A stretch of DNA of 64,000 nt from Bacillus sp. FJAT-29814 (GTDB taxonomy: Bacteria > Bacillota > Bacilli > Bacillales > Cytobacillaceae), in the NCBI RefSeq assembly GCF_001510715.1, contig NZ_LMTJ01000005.1:548138-612137 (forward strand), in the 5' to 3' direction. The notes beneath the pieces are model-generated. The model was not told the origin of the DNA. It saw nothing but the letters and a program-made list of their open reading frames with translations, and did not search any database. Shown here piece by piece: positions 17,974-26,112 of the stretch. Position 1 is the stretch's first letter; each line of letters opens with the position of its first letter. A program made the translations under genes and the position numbers.

Positions 17974-19020
17974 ATGCTGCATATAGAATTAATTATTTTG
18001 CATTGTTTACAAAGCATTAAGAATGAAAGAACCATTTATTCTATTTTTCACCTTCTTAAAGGAAAAAAGTCATCACAGACTATACAAGATGCCCATTTAT
18101 TTTCTCTTAAACAATTTTTCGGTATCTTGGAGCCGTTAACAAGGGAGCTCTTTGAGAGGAAAATTGCTGCCATGCTGCAAAATAACCTGATCATTGACTG
18201 TGGGGGCCAGCGATTTGTCCCTGCCTCATTGGGCGAGTCCCCTTTACAAAATAATCGATTACCACTCTTTATTAATGGGTGGGACTATCACCAGATCACA
18301 GGACCGGTTTGGGAGCGGTTAACCTTGCTGGTTCAGGTTGCGTCTCATCTGGAATATGGCGAGACGAATTATATTCCAATCCAAAAAAATCAGGCCGTTC
18401 ATTCATGGGTGAAAACGGTTATAAAAGACTCCTCGATCTCTAAAAGGGAAATGGGCCGGAAATTATACAACGAATTGACGAAATGCTTTTGTAATGCAGA
18501 CGGAATTAATCCGTCAGTCATTGTGTTTCGGTTAACCGGATTTCAGCAAATTGGCTTAACGGCAGAGCAAGCGGCTAAGAAAATGAATCTGGAAGCTCTC
18601 GATTATCATCTTGAATTTACGAATACATTGCACTATATGATTCAAAATATAAAAAACAATTATAAGCAGTTTCCTTTACTAGCTTATTTAATTCAAGGAT
18701 TTACCGAAAATGAAGAGTTAACCCTATCCGCTAGAAAAACCTGGAACCTTTTGTTACAGGGGTATTCCCCTGAGGAGATTGCCAGTATAAGACGACTGAA
18801 GGTAAGTACAATAGAGGATCATCTTGTCGAATTTGCCTTAAATATTAATCATTTCCAGATCGATGAATATGTAGATCATGAACTGCAGACCCAAATATTG
18901 GATACATCCCGTCAACAAGGGACGAGACAGCTAAAGGTAATTAAGGACAAGGTGAAAAAAGCCAGTTATTTTCAAATTAGATTAGTGCTGGCGAAATATG
19001 GTGAGCAATCATGGAATTAG
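17974..19020 (+). CDS. ypbB: YpbB family protein, helicase-associated
   Basis: YpbB is a soluble protein of about 350 residues found next to the RecQ-type helicase gene recS. The C-terminal region (about residues 235-310, LLLQGYSPEEIASIRRLKVSTIEDHL) resembles the helix-turn-helix seen at the C-terminus of RecQ helicases. This suggests that YpbB and RecS act together, though I know of no proven activity. The start is uncertain: ATG 17974, or GTG at 17962/17965; no ribosome-binding site is strong. It overlaps recS by 10 nt. Confidence 0.88.
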   Translation: MLHIELIILHCLQSIKNERTIYSIFHLLKGKKSSQTIQDAHLFSLKQFFGILEPLTRELFERKIAAMLQNNLIIDCGGQRFVPASLGESPLQNNRLPLFINGWDYHQITGPVWERLTLLVQVASHLEYGETNYIPIQKNQAVHSWVKTVIKDSSISKREMGRKLYNELTKCFCNADGINPSVIVFRLTGFQQIGLTAEQAAKKMNLEALDYHLEFTNTLHYMIQNIKNNYKQFPLLAYLIQGFTENEELTLSARKTWNLLLQGYSPEEIASIRRLKVSTIEDHLVEFALNINHFQIDEYVDHELQTQILDTSRQQGTRQLKVIKDKVKKASYFQIRLVLAKYGEQSWN

Positions 19021-20516
19021 AAGATCTCTTATTAAAACATTTTGGTTTTCATTCTTTTAAGACCGGACAAAAAGAAGTCATTTCCTCTCTATTGTCTGGG
19101 TGCCATACATTGGCCATGCTTCCAACCGGAACTGGGAAATCACTATGCTATCAACTTCCGGGATATATGCTAGACGGGCATGTTTTAATAGTATCCCCGT
19201 TGCTTTCGCTTATGCAGGACCAAGTGGAGCAATTTAAGCGATATGGCGAAAAGCGGGTTGTCGCGTTAAATTCCTTCCTGACTTTGGAGGAAAAAAATCA
19301 AGTTCTGCGCCACATAAACAAATATAAATTTATATTTATTTCGCCAGAAATGCTGCGGATTCCTTATATTCTGGGAATCCTGGGAAAGCTTAAGCTTTCC
19401 ATGTTTGTCGTGGATGAGGCCCATTGCATCTCCCAGTGGGGCTTTGATTTTCGTCCCGATTATTCAAAGTTAGGAGAAATCCGCAGTGTATTAGGAAATC
19501 CCTTGACCTTGGCGCTGACGGCAACTGCTACTTATAAGGTGCGGGAAGACATTATTCATTCCTTGGGTTTGGATGAGGTAAAAAAGGTGGAATCATCCGT
19601 TGACAGGCCCAATATTGCTATCTGCATTGAAGAACTTGCAGACTATCATGAAAAGGAAGGCAGAATACTGGATTTGGTTCAACAACTGGAAAAGCCAGGC
19701 GTGATTTATTTCACCAGCAAAAAAGCAGCAGAACAAATGGCCGCCTTGCTCGTCGAAAAAGACATATGTCAGGCAGGTTATTATCACGGAGGAATGGACC
19801 CTAGTACCAGGGTGTTAATCCAAGAACAATTTATCCATAACCAGCTTGAAGTCATCTGTGCAACAAGCGCTTTTGGGATGGGAATTAATAAGGAAAATAT
19901 TCGCTTTGTCATTCACTATCACATGCCGATGCAAATAGAATCTTATCTGCAGGAAATTGGCAGAGCTGGTCGTGATGGCTATCAGAGTGTAGCTATTTTG
20001 TTATACTCTCCCGGAGATGAGCTTCTTCCATTGCAGCTAGCTGAGGGTGAATTGCCTTCGGAACATCAAATTGACTGGTTGTTCGCTAATATTGCCGAGG
20101 AACCACTGGTATTGAATGAACAGCTTCGACTCCATAAGGATTTAAAGGAGCAAGGGGGTTTTAACGATGTTCAATGGCGATTCCTTGAAGAATTAATCCA
20201 TCAAATGCACCGGACGATCCCCATGCAACAAATAAGTAAATCTATTAAGGAATTTGTCGCTGGCAGGCTGGCCACCAAGAAAACAAATATTTTTCAATTG
20301 AAGCAATGGCTTGATTCGGCTTCTTGCCGGAGGGAGCGTCTCTTAAACTATTTTGGGGAAATCTTATCCGATCAGGTTCAGCCTTGCTGTGACCGCTGTG
20401 GAGTACAGCTCAATCAATTTTTTAAAGTAAGCGGTCATTTCAAGAGTAAACCTAGTGAAGTGACCTGGAATCAATATCTTGCCAAAATTTTAATCAACAG
20501 TGGGTTGAGGGAATGA
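19011..20516 (+). CDS. recS: RecQ-family ATP-dependent DNA helicase RecS
   Basis: RecS is a 3'-5' DNA helicase implicated in recombination and replication restart. The 501 residues show motif I LPTGTGKS (37-44), motif II DEAH in VVDEAHCISQWG (near 130), motif VI QEIGRAGRDG (near 320) and a zinc-binding region with SCRRERLLNYFGE and CDRCG (about 440-465). It lacks a C-terminal HRDC domain, typical of RecS as against RecQ. It is translationally coupled to ypbB and ypbD. Confidence 0.95.
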   Translation: MELEDLLLKHFGFHSFKTGQKEVISSLLSGCHTLAMLPTGTGKSLCYQLPGYMLDGHVLIVSPLLSLMQDQVEQFKRYGEKRVVALNSFLTLEEKNQVLRHINKYKFIFISPEMLRIPYILGILGKLKLSMFVVDEAHCISQWGFDFRPDYSKLGEIRSVLGNPLTLALTATATYKVREDIIHSLGLDEVKKVESSVDRPNIAICIEELADYHEKEGRILDLVQQLEKPGVIYFTSKKAAEQMAALLVEKDICQAGYYHGGMDPSTRVLIQEQFIHNQLEVICATSAFGMGINKENIRFVIHYHMPMQIESYLQEIGRAGRDGYQSVAILLYSPGDELLPLQLAEGELPSEHQIDWLFANIAEEPLVLNEQLRLHKDLKEQGGFNDVQWRFLEELIHQMHRTIPMQQISKSIKEFVAGRLATKKTNIFQLKQWLDSASCRRERLLNYFGEILSDQVQPCCDRCGVQLNQFFKVSGHFKSKPSEVTWNQYLAKILINSGLRE

Positions 20517-21124
20517 AACAAAAATACAATGAACTAATTAAAAGTTTATCGGATAAAGAACTTTTATTCCATTTATATATGACGCAAATTATCCTGCTAG
20601 TGGTTTCATTCATTTTGGGATTGATTTTCTTTGACCATTTTTCCTTTTTAAATCAAATTCGCTTACATGACAAGAGTATTGTCATAATTGGCATCCCAGC
20701 CGGCTTAGCGGTCGTTCTGCTCGATATTATCCTGATGAGATGGCTTCCTGCTCACTATTATGACGATGGCGGATTAAATGAACGGATATTTAAGAACCGT
20801 AAAACTCTTCATATCCTGTTCATTGCTGCTTTTGTTGCTTTTAGTGAAGAACTATTGTTCCGCGGGGTCATCCAGACCAAGGTTGGCCTTATTTTTGCCA
20901 GTTTGATTTTTGCCATGATTCATTATCGTTATCTGTTTAATTGGTTTTTATTTACCAACATTGTCACACTCAGTTTTGTCATTGGCGTGATATATGAATG
21001 GACTGACAATCTTGCAGTAACGATGATGATGCATTTTGTCATAGATTTTCTATTGGGGATTTATATAAACTTTAGACATACGAAAATGATTGACCCTTGG
21101 GAAGGAGCTGAGCCTTTTGAATAG
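20513..21124 (+). CDS. ypbD: CPBP-family intramembrane metalloprotease YpbD
   Basis: This membrane protein has about six helices and the CPBP/Abi signature: E112-E113 with R117 (FSEELLFRG) and later His residues in FAMIHYRYLF and MMMHFVIDF. The family includes Rce1-type proteases; the substrate here is unknown. It overlaps recS by 4 nt (ATGA), and the ypbE start lies inside its 3' end. The whole ypbB-recS-ypbD-ypbE set is therefore one coupled operon. Confidence 0.92.
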   Translation: MKQKYNELIKSLSDKELLFHLYMTQIILLVVSFILGLIFFDHFSFLNQIRLHDKSIVIIGIPAGLAVVLLDIILMRWLPAHYYDDGGLNERIFKNRKTLHILFIAAFVAFSEELLFRGVIQTKVGLIFASLIFAMIHYRYLFNWFLFTNIVTLSFVIGVIYEWTDNLAVTMMMHFVIDFLLGIYINFRHTKMIDPWEGAEPFE

Positions 21125-21833
21125 AGAAGAACCATACAGAGAACAAGCAGAACGATTAAAAAGACGGATTGAGAAAATTAATGAATCAATTGAAGTGTCC
21201 AGTGATGAACTGCCGCCAAGGGAGCAGCTTCATCGTGAAAAAAAAGCCAAAGTGAAGTGGAAGCTGAAATATCCGGTCATTCGAATCTTGGTATTATTTT
21301 TTATTCTTTTGCCGGTGATCATCTTTAGTGCTATTTCCTATCTTGATGGTAAAAAAGGTCCCGCATCACGACCAGCAAGCACAGATTCTGTCAACTATGA
21401 AACTATTAATCTTGAAAAAACAAAATCGGAAGAAGTGAATAAAGCTGAAGATGTGGAGCCGGTTCAGGCCGATGTTGAGCAGGAAATTCAGGAAGAAGAA
21501 AAAGCGGAAGAAAACACAACCGATTCCCAGCCTGCCGATACGAATGATAATGCACCGGAAGTGCAGAGTACAAGTAATGAGACGGAGCCAGTCAGTGGAG
21601 TTCCTACCGATAAAAACAGCCCGCCGCCGCAGACACAAACAACAAATACTGCAACAACCAATCCGCCAAAAAGCCAAAGTGTCATTTACCATAAAGTTCA
21701 GCCTAAGGAAACATTATTCAGGCTGGCGATGAAATATTATAATAGCCAGAAAGGGATGGAAACAATCAAGAAAGCCAATGGCCTCAAAAGTGAGGATATT
21801 TACGTTGGCCAGGTTCTAAAAATCCCGCGTTAA
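21117..21833 (+). CDS. ypbE: LysM-domain membrane protein YpbE
   Basis: This 238-residue bitopic protein has a charged N-terminus (1-55), a membrane helix (about 58-80), a long low-complexity Glu/Thr/Pro/Asn-rich linker (about 90-190) and a C-terminal LysM domain (about 192-238, YHKVQPKETLFRLAMKYY). It probably tethers to peptidoglycan. I choose TTG 21117 because GGAAGGAG lies 9 nt upstream; an ATG at 21090 precedes that site. It overlaps ypbD by 8 nt. Confidence 0.9.
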   Translation: MNREEPYREQAERLKRRIEKINESIEVSSDELPPREQLHREKKAKVKWKLKYPVIRILVLFFILLPVIIFSAISYLDGKKGPASRPASTDSVNYETINLEKTKSEEVNKAEDVEPVQADVEQEIQEEEKAEENTTDSQPADTNDNAPEVQSTSNETEPVSGVPTDKNSPPPQTQTTNTATTNPPKSQSVIYHKVQPKETLFRLAMKYYNSQKGMETIKKANGLKSEDIYVGQVLKIPR

Positions 21834-21841
21834 ATTACCGA

Positions 21842-21871
21842 GCCGACCTTTTCAAGGCCGGTTTTTTTTAC
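21842..21871 (+). terminator. Terminator of ypbB-recS-ypbD-ypbE
   Basis: CCGACCTT/AAGGCCGG stem with one mismatch and a TTC loop is followed by eight T. Confidence 0.7.
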
Positions 21872-21932
21872 GGCAAATTCATATTCCTTAGGACAAGTTC
21901 ATAAATATATACGGAGAAGTGGAGGGATAAAT

Positions 21933-22388
21933 ATGGATGTTCCAATCCGGTCACTAAACCATACAGATGAAGCAACAAAGCAAATGCTTGAAAATGTGAG
22001 AAAGCGGAAGGAAAAGTTCGACATTGCAGAGAAACGACATTTTTTATCAATCTATCTCACGCTTATTTTTGCGTTCATCTTTTTTGGGCATTTCTATTTT
22101 ACGATCGCGAAGCAGTATTCCTACTCTTTTTTCTCGATGTTTTCTGCCGCGCTTAATGATTCGCTGACTGTTTACATGTTTGCATTGACGCTCATTGGCT
22201 ACGGGGCCATGAATGTGTTAAAACAGCAGAAAGATAAAAAGGAAAAGGAGTATCAGGAATTAAGGAAGGAAATTGTCGATAAAAGCAAGGATTTATGGAA
22301 AAGGGAAGACGATTGGAAAAACCGCCATCATGTTTTTGAATTGATGAAAAAACATTATGATATTAACCTTTACCACGAAAACAAATAA
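21933..22388 (+). CDS. ypbF: YpbF family membrane protein (DUF2663)
   Basis: This 151-residue protein has two central hydrophobic helices (about 33-53 and 65-90) between basic, charged ends, and a coiled-coil-like C-terminal half rich in Lys and Glu. Function is not known to me. Position and length match YpbF. The start ATG follows AGTGGAGGGA. It converges on the cotJ operon, with a shared hairpin between them. Confidence 0.88.
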   Translation: MDVPIRSLNHTDEATKQMLENVRKRKEKFDIAEKRHFLSIYLTLIFAFIFFGHFYFTIAKQYSYSFFSMFSAALNDSLTVYMFALTLIGYGAMNVLKQQKDKKEKEYQELRKEIVDKSKDLWKREDDWKNRHHVFELMKKHYDINLYHENK

Positions 22389-22391
22389 ATA

Positions 22392-22416
22392 AGAAGCAGA
22401 CCGTTTGGCTGCTTCT
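22392..22416. terminator. Hairpin between ypbF and cotJC
   Basis: AGAAGCAG/CTGCTTCT stem sits between convergent genes and could end transcription from both sides. T runs are short. Confidence 0.5.
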
Positions 22417-22425
22417 AATAGACAA

Positions 22426-22995
22426 TCAAAATATTTTCTTCTTACCCCTTTCATCCTTCAATATTTCAACAGCTTCACGGAAGCGCTGGGAGTGAATAAT
22501 TTCCCGTTCGCGCAAAAACCGCAAGCCGTCATTTAAATCCGGATCATCGCTCATATTAATGATCCATTGGTATGTGGCTCTTGCTTTTTCCTCTGCGGCG
22601 ATATCCTCGTAAAGGTCGGTGATTGGATCGCCCTTGGCCTGGATATAAGTCGCGGTAAAAGGTACTCCGGCAGCATTATGGTAAAACAATGCTTTGTCAT
22701 GGTCGGCATAATGGCCCCCGAGGCCTGCTGCTTTCATTTGCTCAGGTGTGGCGTCTTTCGTGAGTTTATACACCATGGTTGCAATCATTTCCAAGTGGGC
22801 AAACTCCTCTGTTCCGATATCCGTTAACAGACCGATTACTTTATCAGGAATCGTATAACGCTGGTTTAAATAGCGAAGTGCGGCGGCAAGCTCACCATCG
22901 GCGCCGCCATACTGTTCAATTAAGAATTTGGCCAGCATCGGATTGCATGAACTCACTCTAACTGGATATTGCAGTTTTTTTTCGTATAACCACAT
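22426..22995 (-). CDS. cotJC: Spore coat protein CotJC (manganese catalase-like)
   Basis: CotJC is a coat protein made in the mother cell, with a ferritin-like four-helix fold related to Mn catalases. Glu/His metal-ligand patterns are visible in EEFAHLEMI and EREIIHSQRF. The 189-residue form starts at 22995 after a GGAGGGAAAA ribosome-binding site, equal in length to the B. subtilis protein. An upstream in-frame ATG at 23124 would lie inside cotJB and is rejected. It is the last gene of cotJABC. Confidence 0.95.
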   Translation of the reverse strand: MWLYEKKLQYPVRVSSCNPMLAKFLIEQYGGADGELAAALRYLNQRYTIPDKVIGLLTDIGTEEFAHLEMIATMVYKLTKDATPEQMKAAGLGGHYADHDKALFYHNAAGVPFTATYIQAKGDPITDLYEDIAAEEKARATYQWIINMSDDPDLNDGLRFLREREIIHSQRFREAVEILKDERGKKKIF

Positions 22996-23029
22996 GAGCC
23001 TTTTCCCTCCTTTAATGATATCCTCCTGT

Positions 23030-23290
23030 CTATACTTGCCAAGGCCATGGCGTGTCGTCCCAGTTCCATGGGTAGCCGGAATAGCTGTTCCCGAATTGCT
23101 GCAATGGTCCGAATTGACTTTCAAATGCCTTTTTTAACCGTTTTCTTTCCTTGGCATAATGATTAAACTGATTAATGGCTTCAAGATCGTCGTTGTGGGT
23201 ATCGAGATAAAGGGTGAGTTCAACAAGGACAAAATCAACTGCCTGAAGCTGTTCCATCAATTGATAATACTCGGCTGGCACCTGCTTCAT
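23030..23290 (-). CDS. cotJB: Spore coat protein CotJB
   Basis: CotJB is a small, mostly helical coat protein required with CotJA for CotJC assembly. The 86 residues end in a Trp/Pro-rich tail (YPWNWDDTPWPWQV). The start at 23290 follows GGAGGGGAACAGGA and overlaps the cotJA stop by 4 nt, giving tight coupling. Length agrees with the B. subtilis homologue. Confidence 0.94.
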   Translation of the reverse strand: MKQVPAEYYQLMEQLQAVDFVLVELTLYLDTHNDDLEAINQFNHYAKERKRLKKAFESQFGPLQQFGNSYSGYPWNWDDTPWPWQV

Positions 23291-23517
23291 TCCTGTTCCC
23301 CTCCTCTTTTTGGCTCGTAAGGAGAATACCAAGGGTCATAGAAAGCTTTCCAGAGTGTCCCCGCTTTAAGAGCCTCGAGAGGCGTGAATTGTGGCAGATT
23401 TGGCGGTTGAAAACCCATGTATAGATGAGGTGGCGTGGAATATGTCTTTTCAAGCATAGGCTTGCAAGGGTCAAACGGGCTAGCATAAGGGTGCCAGGTT
23501 TTTAAATGTGTGTGCAT
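23287..23517 (-). CDS. cotJA: Spore coat protein CotJA
   Basis: CotJA is the first gene of the sigma-E-dependent cotJ operon. The 76-residue protein is rich in Pro, Tyr and His (PFDPCKPMLEKTYSTPPHLY), as coat proteins often are. I place the start at 23517 (MHTHLK) after GGGAGGGATT; a longer in-frame reading begins before this site and is unlikely. A sigma-E-like promoter lies 31 bp upstream. Confidence 0.93.
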   Translation of the reverse strand: MHTHLKTWHPYASPFDPCKPMLEKTYSTPPHLYMGFQPPNLPQFTPLEALKAGTLWKAFYDPWYSPYEPKRGGEQE

Positions 23518-23547
23518 AGAATCCCTCCCTTTATTCAACATCAATTA

Positions 23548-23575
23548 ATCTTATGAAATATATTTTCAGACATGA
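23548..23575 (-). promoter_or_regulatory. Candidate sigma-E promoter for cotJABC
   Basis: On the minus strand TCATGTC (23575-23569) and CATAAGAT (23555-23548) are 13 bp apart, resembling sigma-E elements. cotJ is sigma-E-controlled in B. subtilis. Confidence 0.55.
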
Positions 23576-23661
23576 CATAATTCTTTAATATATTAAAGGT
23601 TTTTTACTACCCGTATAGAATTATAATAAGGAGGAAGGATTATCATTTGAGGTGATGGGAA

Positions 23662-24294
23662 ATGTTTGTCAAAAATATTATGATACCAAAGCATGAATGC
23701 ATAACAGCGCAAGAAAATGAAACGATAAAGGCGGCGCTGGAAAAATTGGAGGCTAACCAAATCGACGGGATTCCGGTTCTTGCTGGGGACAAGTATCTCG
23801 GTGTTGTCACAAGATATAATATCTACCTGAACTTTTTCAACTCCAATCAATCAAAAGAAGACTATTTGACTGCTACAAGTGTAAAAGATATCGCCGTCCA
23901 TCAAGATAAGTATTTAAAGGGTGCAGAGTTATTTGAAAAGACAATGCTCGATTTAAAGGACTTCCCGTTATTGGCGGTGGTTGATGAAAATAAAACATTT
24001 CTTGGTGTCGTTACTCGGTCCGATGTGTTGGGACAGTTTGAGAGTGCTTTCGGAGTCAATCGCCCTGGTGTCAGGATTGCGTTTACATCGGTTGAGACGG
24101 AAGGACGCATTGCCCGATTATCGGAAATTGCCCATCACTTTCATGAGCATATTATTTCGCTTGTCACGTTTGATGAAACCGATAAACTCGTCCGCAGGAT
24201 TGTGATGAAGATTGAGAAGAAGGATAATATCGATAAATTTGTCAAAAAGCTTGAAGAACACGGTTTCAGGGTCTTAAGTATCCAAGAAGACTAG
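23662..24294 (+). CDS. CBS-pair/ACT-domain protein, AcuB-like
   Basis: The 210 residues comprise two CBS motifs (about 7-58 and 75-130, with GIPVL...YLGVVTR and FPLLAVVD...FLGVVTRSDVL), which usually bind adenine nucleotides. A C-terminal ACT-like domain covers about 137-207. This layout matches AcuB of acetoin utilisation, but no acuA or acuC is nearby. A general nucleotide-sensing role is the safest call. It stands alone between cotJ and ypbG, with its own terminator. Confidence 0.8.
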   Translation: MFVKNIMIPKHECITAQENETIKAALEKLEANQIDGIPVLAGDKYLGVVTRYNIYLNFFNSNQSKEDYLTATSVKDIAVHQDKYLKGAELFEKTMLDLKDFPLLAVVDENKTFLGVVTRSDVLGQFESAFGVNRPGVRIAFTSVETEGRIARLSEIAHHFHEHIISLVTFDETDKLVRRIVMKIEKKDNIDKFVKKLEEHGFRVLSIQED

Positions 24295-24306
24295 GGAAAT
24301 AAGGGT

Positions 24307-24340
24307 ATCCCTCTCATACGTTGATATGGGAGGGATTTTC
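24307..24340 (+). terminator. Terminator of the CBS/ACT gene
   Basis: ATCCCTCTCAT pairs with ATGGGAGGGAT, with one internal mismatch, followed by TTTTC. Confidence 0.7.
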
Positions 24341-24431
24341 TATGCTCATATTATTGGGCTTTTTTTTTATGTAATAACATAATTTATGATATGATTTCGG
24401 TATTATTTTTAAATTTAAAGGGGCAAAGGGA

Positions 24432-25199
24432 ATGTTAGTTTATTTCGTTATCCTGATGTTAATTGGGGCAGGCCTTTTACTGTACATGATAAAGGAAGCT
24501 TTTCAAAATAAAGTGACATGGAATGAGTTGTGTTTTTCCGACTTTCCGTCATCGTTCGGGGAGCTCAACATTTTTTTTATTTCGGATATTCATAAGCGGA
24601 CTGTCTCGGATAAGATCATTTCTTATGCCAAAGGCAAAGCAAACCTGGTCATTATTGGCGGGGACCTTGCAGAAAAAGGAGTCCCCATTCAACGTGTGAA
24701 GATAAATTTGCAGAAATTAAAGGAAATTGCTCCGATATATTTTGTTTGGGGCAATAATGACTATGAAATTGACAGCAATAAACTAACGTCGCTAATGAAG
24801 GATCTGCAAATAACCATATTGGACAACAGGGCCATTGTGCTTCAGTCCAATGCTGGGGATACTATAAGTTTACTGGGTGTAAAAGAAATGAATCAAAATC
24901 AGGATAGACTAGACCTTGCGCTAAAGGGGGCAACTGCAGAAAGCTTTAAAATCTTGATCAGTCATTACCCCAGCATCATCAACAAAATTTTGCCTGAGCA
25001 TGGGATTCGATTGGTGTTAAGCGGACATACTCACGGAGGTCAAATTCGTATTTTTGGATATGGACCATATAAACGGGGTGGAATTGAAAAGCTTATAAAT
25101 ACAACACTGCTTGTAAGCAATGGTTACGGAACAACGGCCATCCCATTAAGGCTTGGGGCCCCTGCTGAGTGCCACATGATTACACTTAGACGGGGATAG
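24432..25199 (+). CDS. ypbG: Membrane-anchored metallophosphoesterase YpbG
   Basis: A hydrophobic N-terminal anchor (about 2-21) precedes a calcineurin-type phosphoesterase domain. The metal-binding motifs are SDIHKR (about 52-57), GGDLAEKG (about 75-82), GNNDYE (about 110-115) and GHTHGGQ (about 199-205). The substrate is unknown. The 255-residue length and location before mecB match B. subtilis ypbG. The start ATG follows AAAGGGGCAAAGGG. Confidence 0.92.
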   Translation: MLVYFVILMLIGAGLLLYMIKEAFQNKVTWNELCFSDFPSSFGELNIFFISDIHKRTVSDKIISYAKGKANLVIIGGDLAEKGVPIQRVKINLQKLKEIAPIYFVWGNNDYEIDSNKLTSLMKDLQITILDNRAIVLQSNAGDTISLLGVKEMNQNQDRLDLALKGATAESFKILISHYPSIINKILPEHGIRLVLSGHTHGGQIRIFGYGPYKRGGIEKLINTTLLVSNGYGTTAIPLRLGAPAECHMITLRRG

Positions 25200-25235
25200 G
25201 ATAGTTTGGCGAGGGAAGACAATTCACAAACCCAG

Positions 25236-25279
25236 CCCTGCTTTCATACTCTAAACCAAGAGTTATCATAAGCAGGGGG
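25236..25279 (+). promoter_or_regulatory. Hairpin overlapping the mecB ribosome-binding site
   Basis: CCCTGCTT (25236-25243) pairs with AAGCAGGG (25270-25277), with an inner ACTCT/AGAGT stem. The 3' arm includes the first Gs of the GGGGGC sequence that serves as ribosome-binding site for the ATG at 25287. It could instead be a weak ypbG terminator, but no T run follows. Confidence 0.5.
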
Positions 25280-25286
25280 CAAAAAC

Positions 25287-25868
25287 ATGCGCTTAGAACG
25301 CTTGGCAGCAAACAAAATAAAAATATTTCTTACCTCTGATGATTTGTTTGAAAGAGGTCTTTCCAACGAAGATATCTGGAAGGATTCAGGGAAATGGAAT
25401 CAACTCTTTCATGATATGCTTGAAGAAGCAAGTGATGAATTTGATGTTGATATTAGAGGCTCGGTAGCCGTAGAGGTTTTCTCGCTGTATGCTCAAGGTA
25501 TCATCATGATCATTACAGTAAACGAAGTAAAAGAAGATGAAGAGATATTGGATGAGGGAATCATTGAAATGCAAGTCAGTGTCGGAGCATCCCGGGAACT
25601 TTTGTATGAATTTGAGGATTTCGAAGACCTGATTCAGCTGTCCAAAAGGCTCGGCCCCTTAAACATAAATGAAGGAAGCATTTATTCGATGAACGGTCTG
25701 TACTATCTTTTGATGAATGAATTAGAAGCCGATAAGACATCTATCATTGCCTCAATGCTCTCGGAATATGGGAATGCCTCTATCCTTAGTCGATTTGTAC
25801 TTGCTGAGTATGGCAAATTAATCATAAAAGAGAAAGCAATTAGCAGGATTCTTCAGTATTTTGATTAA
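25287..25868 (+). CDS. mecB: MecA-family ClpC adaptor protein MecB (YpbH)
   Basis: MecB is a paralogue of MecA that targets proteins to the ClpC/ClpP protease. The N-terminal substrate-binding part opens with MRLERLAANKIKIFLTSDDL; the C-terminal ClpC-binding domain covers about 105-193. It is 193 residues, like B. subtilis YpbH, and lies between ypbG and gudB as expected. A hairpin that may mask its ribosome-binding site precedes it. Confidence 0.93.
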   Translation: MRLERLAANKIKIFLTSDDLFERGLSNEDIWKDSGKWNQLFHDMLEEASDEFDVDIRGSVAVEVFSLYAQGIIMIITVNEVKEDEEILDEGIIEMQVSVGASRELLYEFEDFEDLIQLSKRLGPLNINEGSIYSMNGLYYLLMNELEADKTSIIASMLSEYGNASILSRFVLAEYGKLIIKEKAISRILQYFD

Positions 25869-25980
25869 CTAAAAATTCATACTTCATTAAAAGGAGGGGC
25901 CAAGCCGCTTCTTCTCATTGTAGGGGGAGTAGTTTGGCCATAAGGAAGTGAAAGAAGAAAATGATCAGCAATAAAGCCAA

Positions 25981-25994
25981 TGGTAACGGTTACA
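25981..25994 (+). promoter_or_regulatory. cre-like CcpA site 1 upstream of gudB
   Basis: TGGTAACGGTTACA matches the CcpA operator consensus TGWNANCGNTNWCA at 13 of 14 positions and is nearly palindromic. It lies 52 bp before the -35 element. Confidence 0.5.
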
Positions 25995-26013
25995 TATTAA
26001 TAGTTTAATGTGG

Positions 26014-26027
26014 TGAAAACGGTTTTT
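26014..26027 (+). promoter_or_regulatory. cre-like CcpA site 2 upstream of gudB
   Basis: TGAAAACGGTTTTT matches the same consensus at 12 of 14 positions and lies 5 bp before the -35, 33 bp from site 1 (about three helical turns). Confidence 0.4.
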
Positions 26028-26032
26028 TCTTC

Positions 26033-26060
26033 TTGCATTAATTAAGTAAAGGTGTATACT
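26033..26060 (+). promoter_or_regulatory. Sigma-A promoter for gudB
   Basis: TTGCAT (26033-26038) and TATACT (26055-26060) are 16 bp apart, 52 bp before the gudB start. Confidence 0.55.
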
Positions 26061-26112
26061 TGTGACTGAAAGCGGACAACATTCGTAAAAGTGATTCATA
26101 GGAGGTTTACTA

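Noticed and set aside
25890-26034. Strong ribosome-binding-like AAGGAGGGG and tiny ORFs before gudB (for example 15 codons from about 25961)
   Set aside because: Start codons near good sites are followed within 2-8 codons by stops, and the longest frame has a weak site and no similarity that I recognise.
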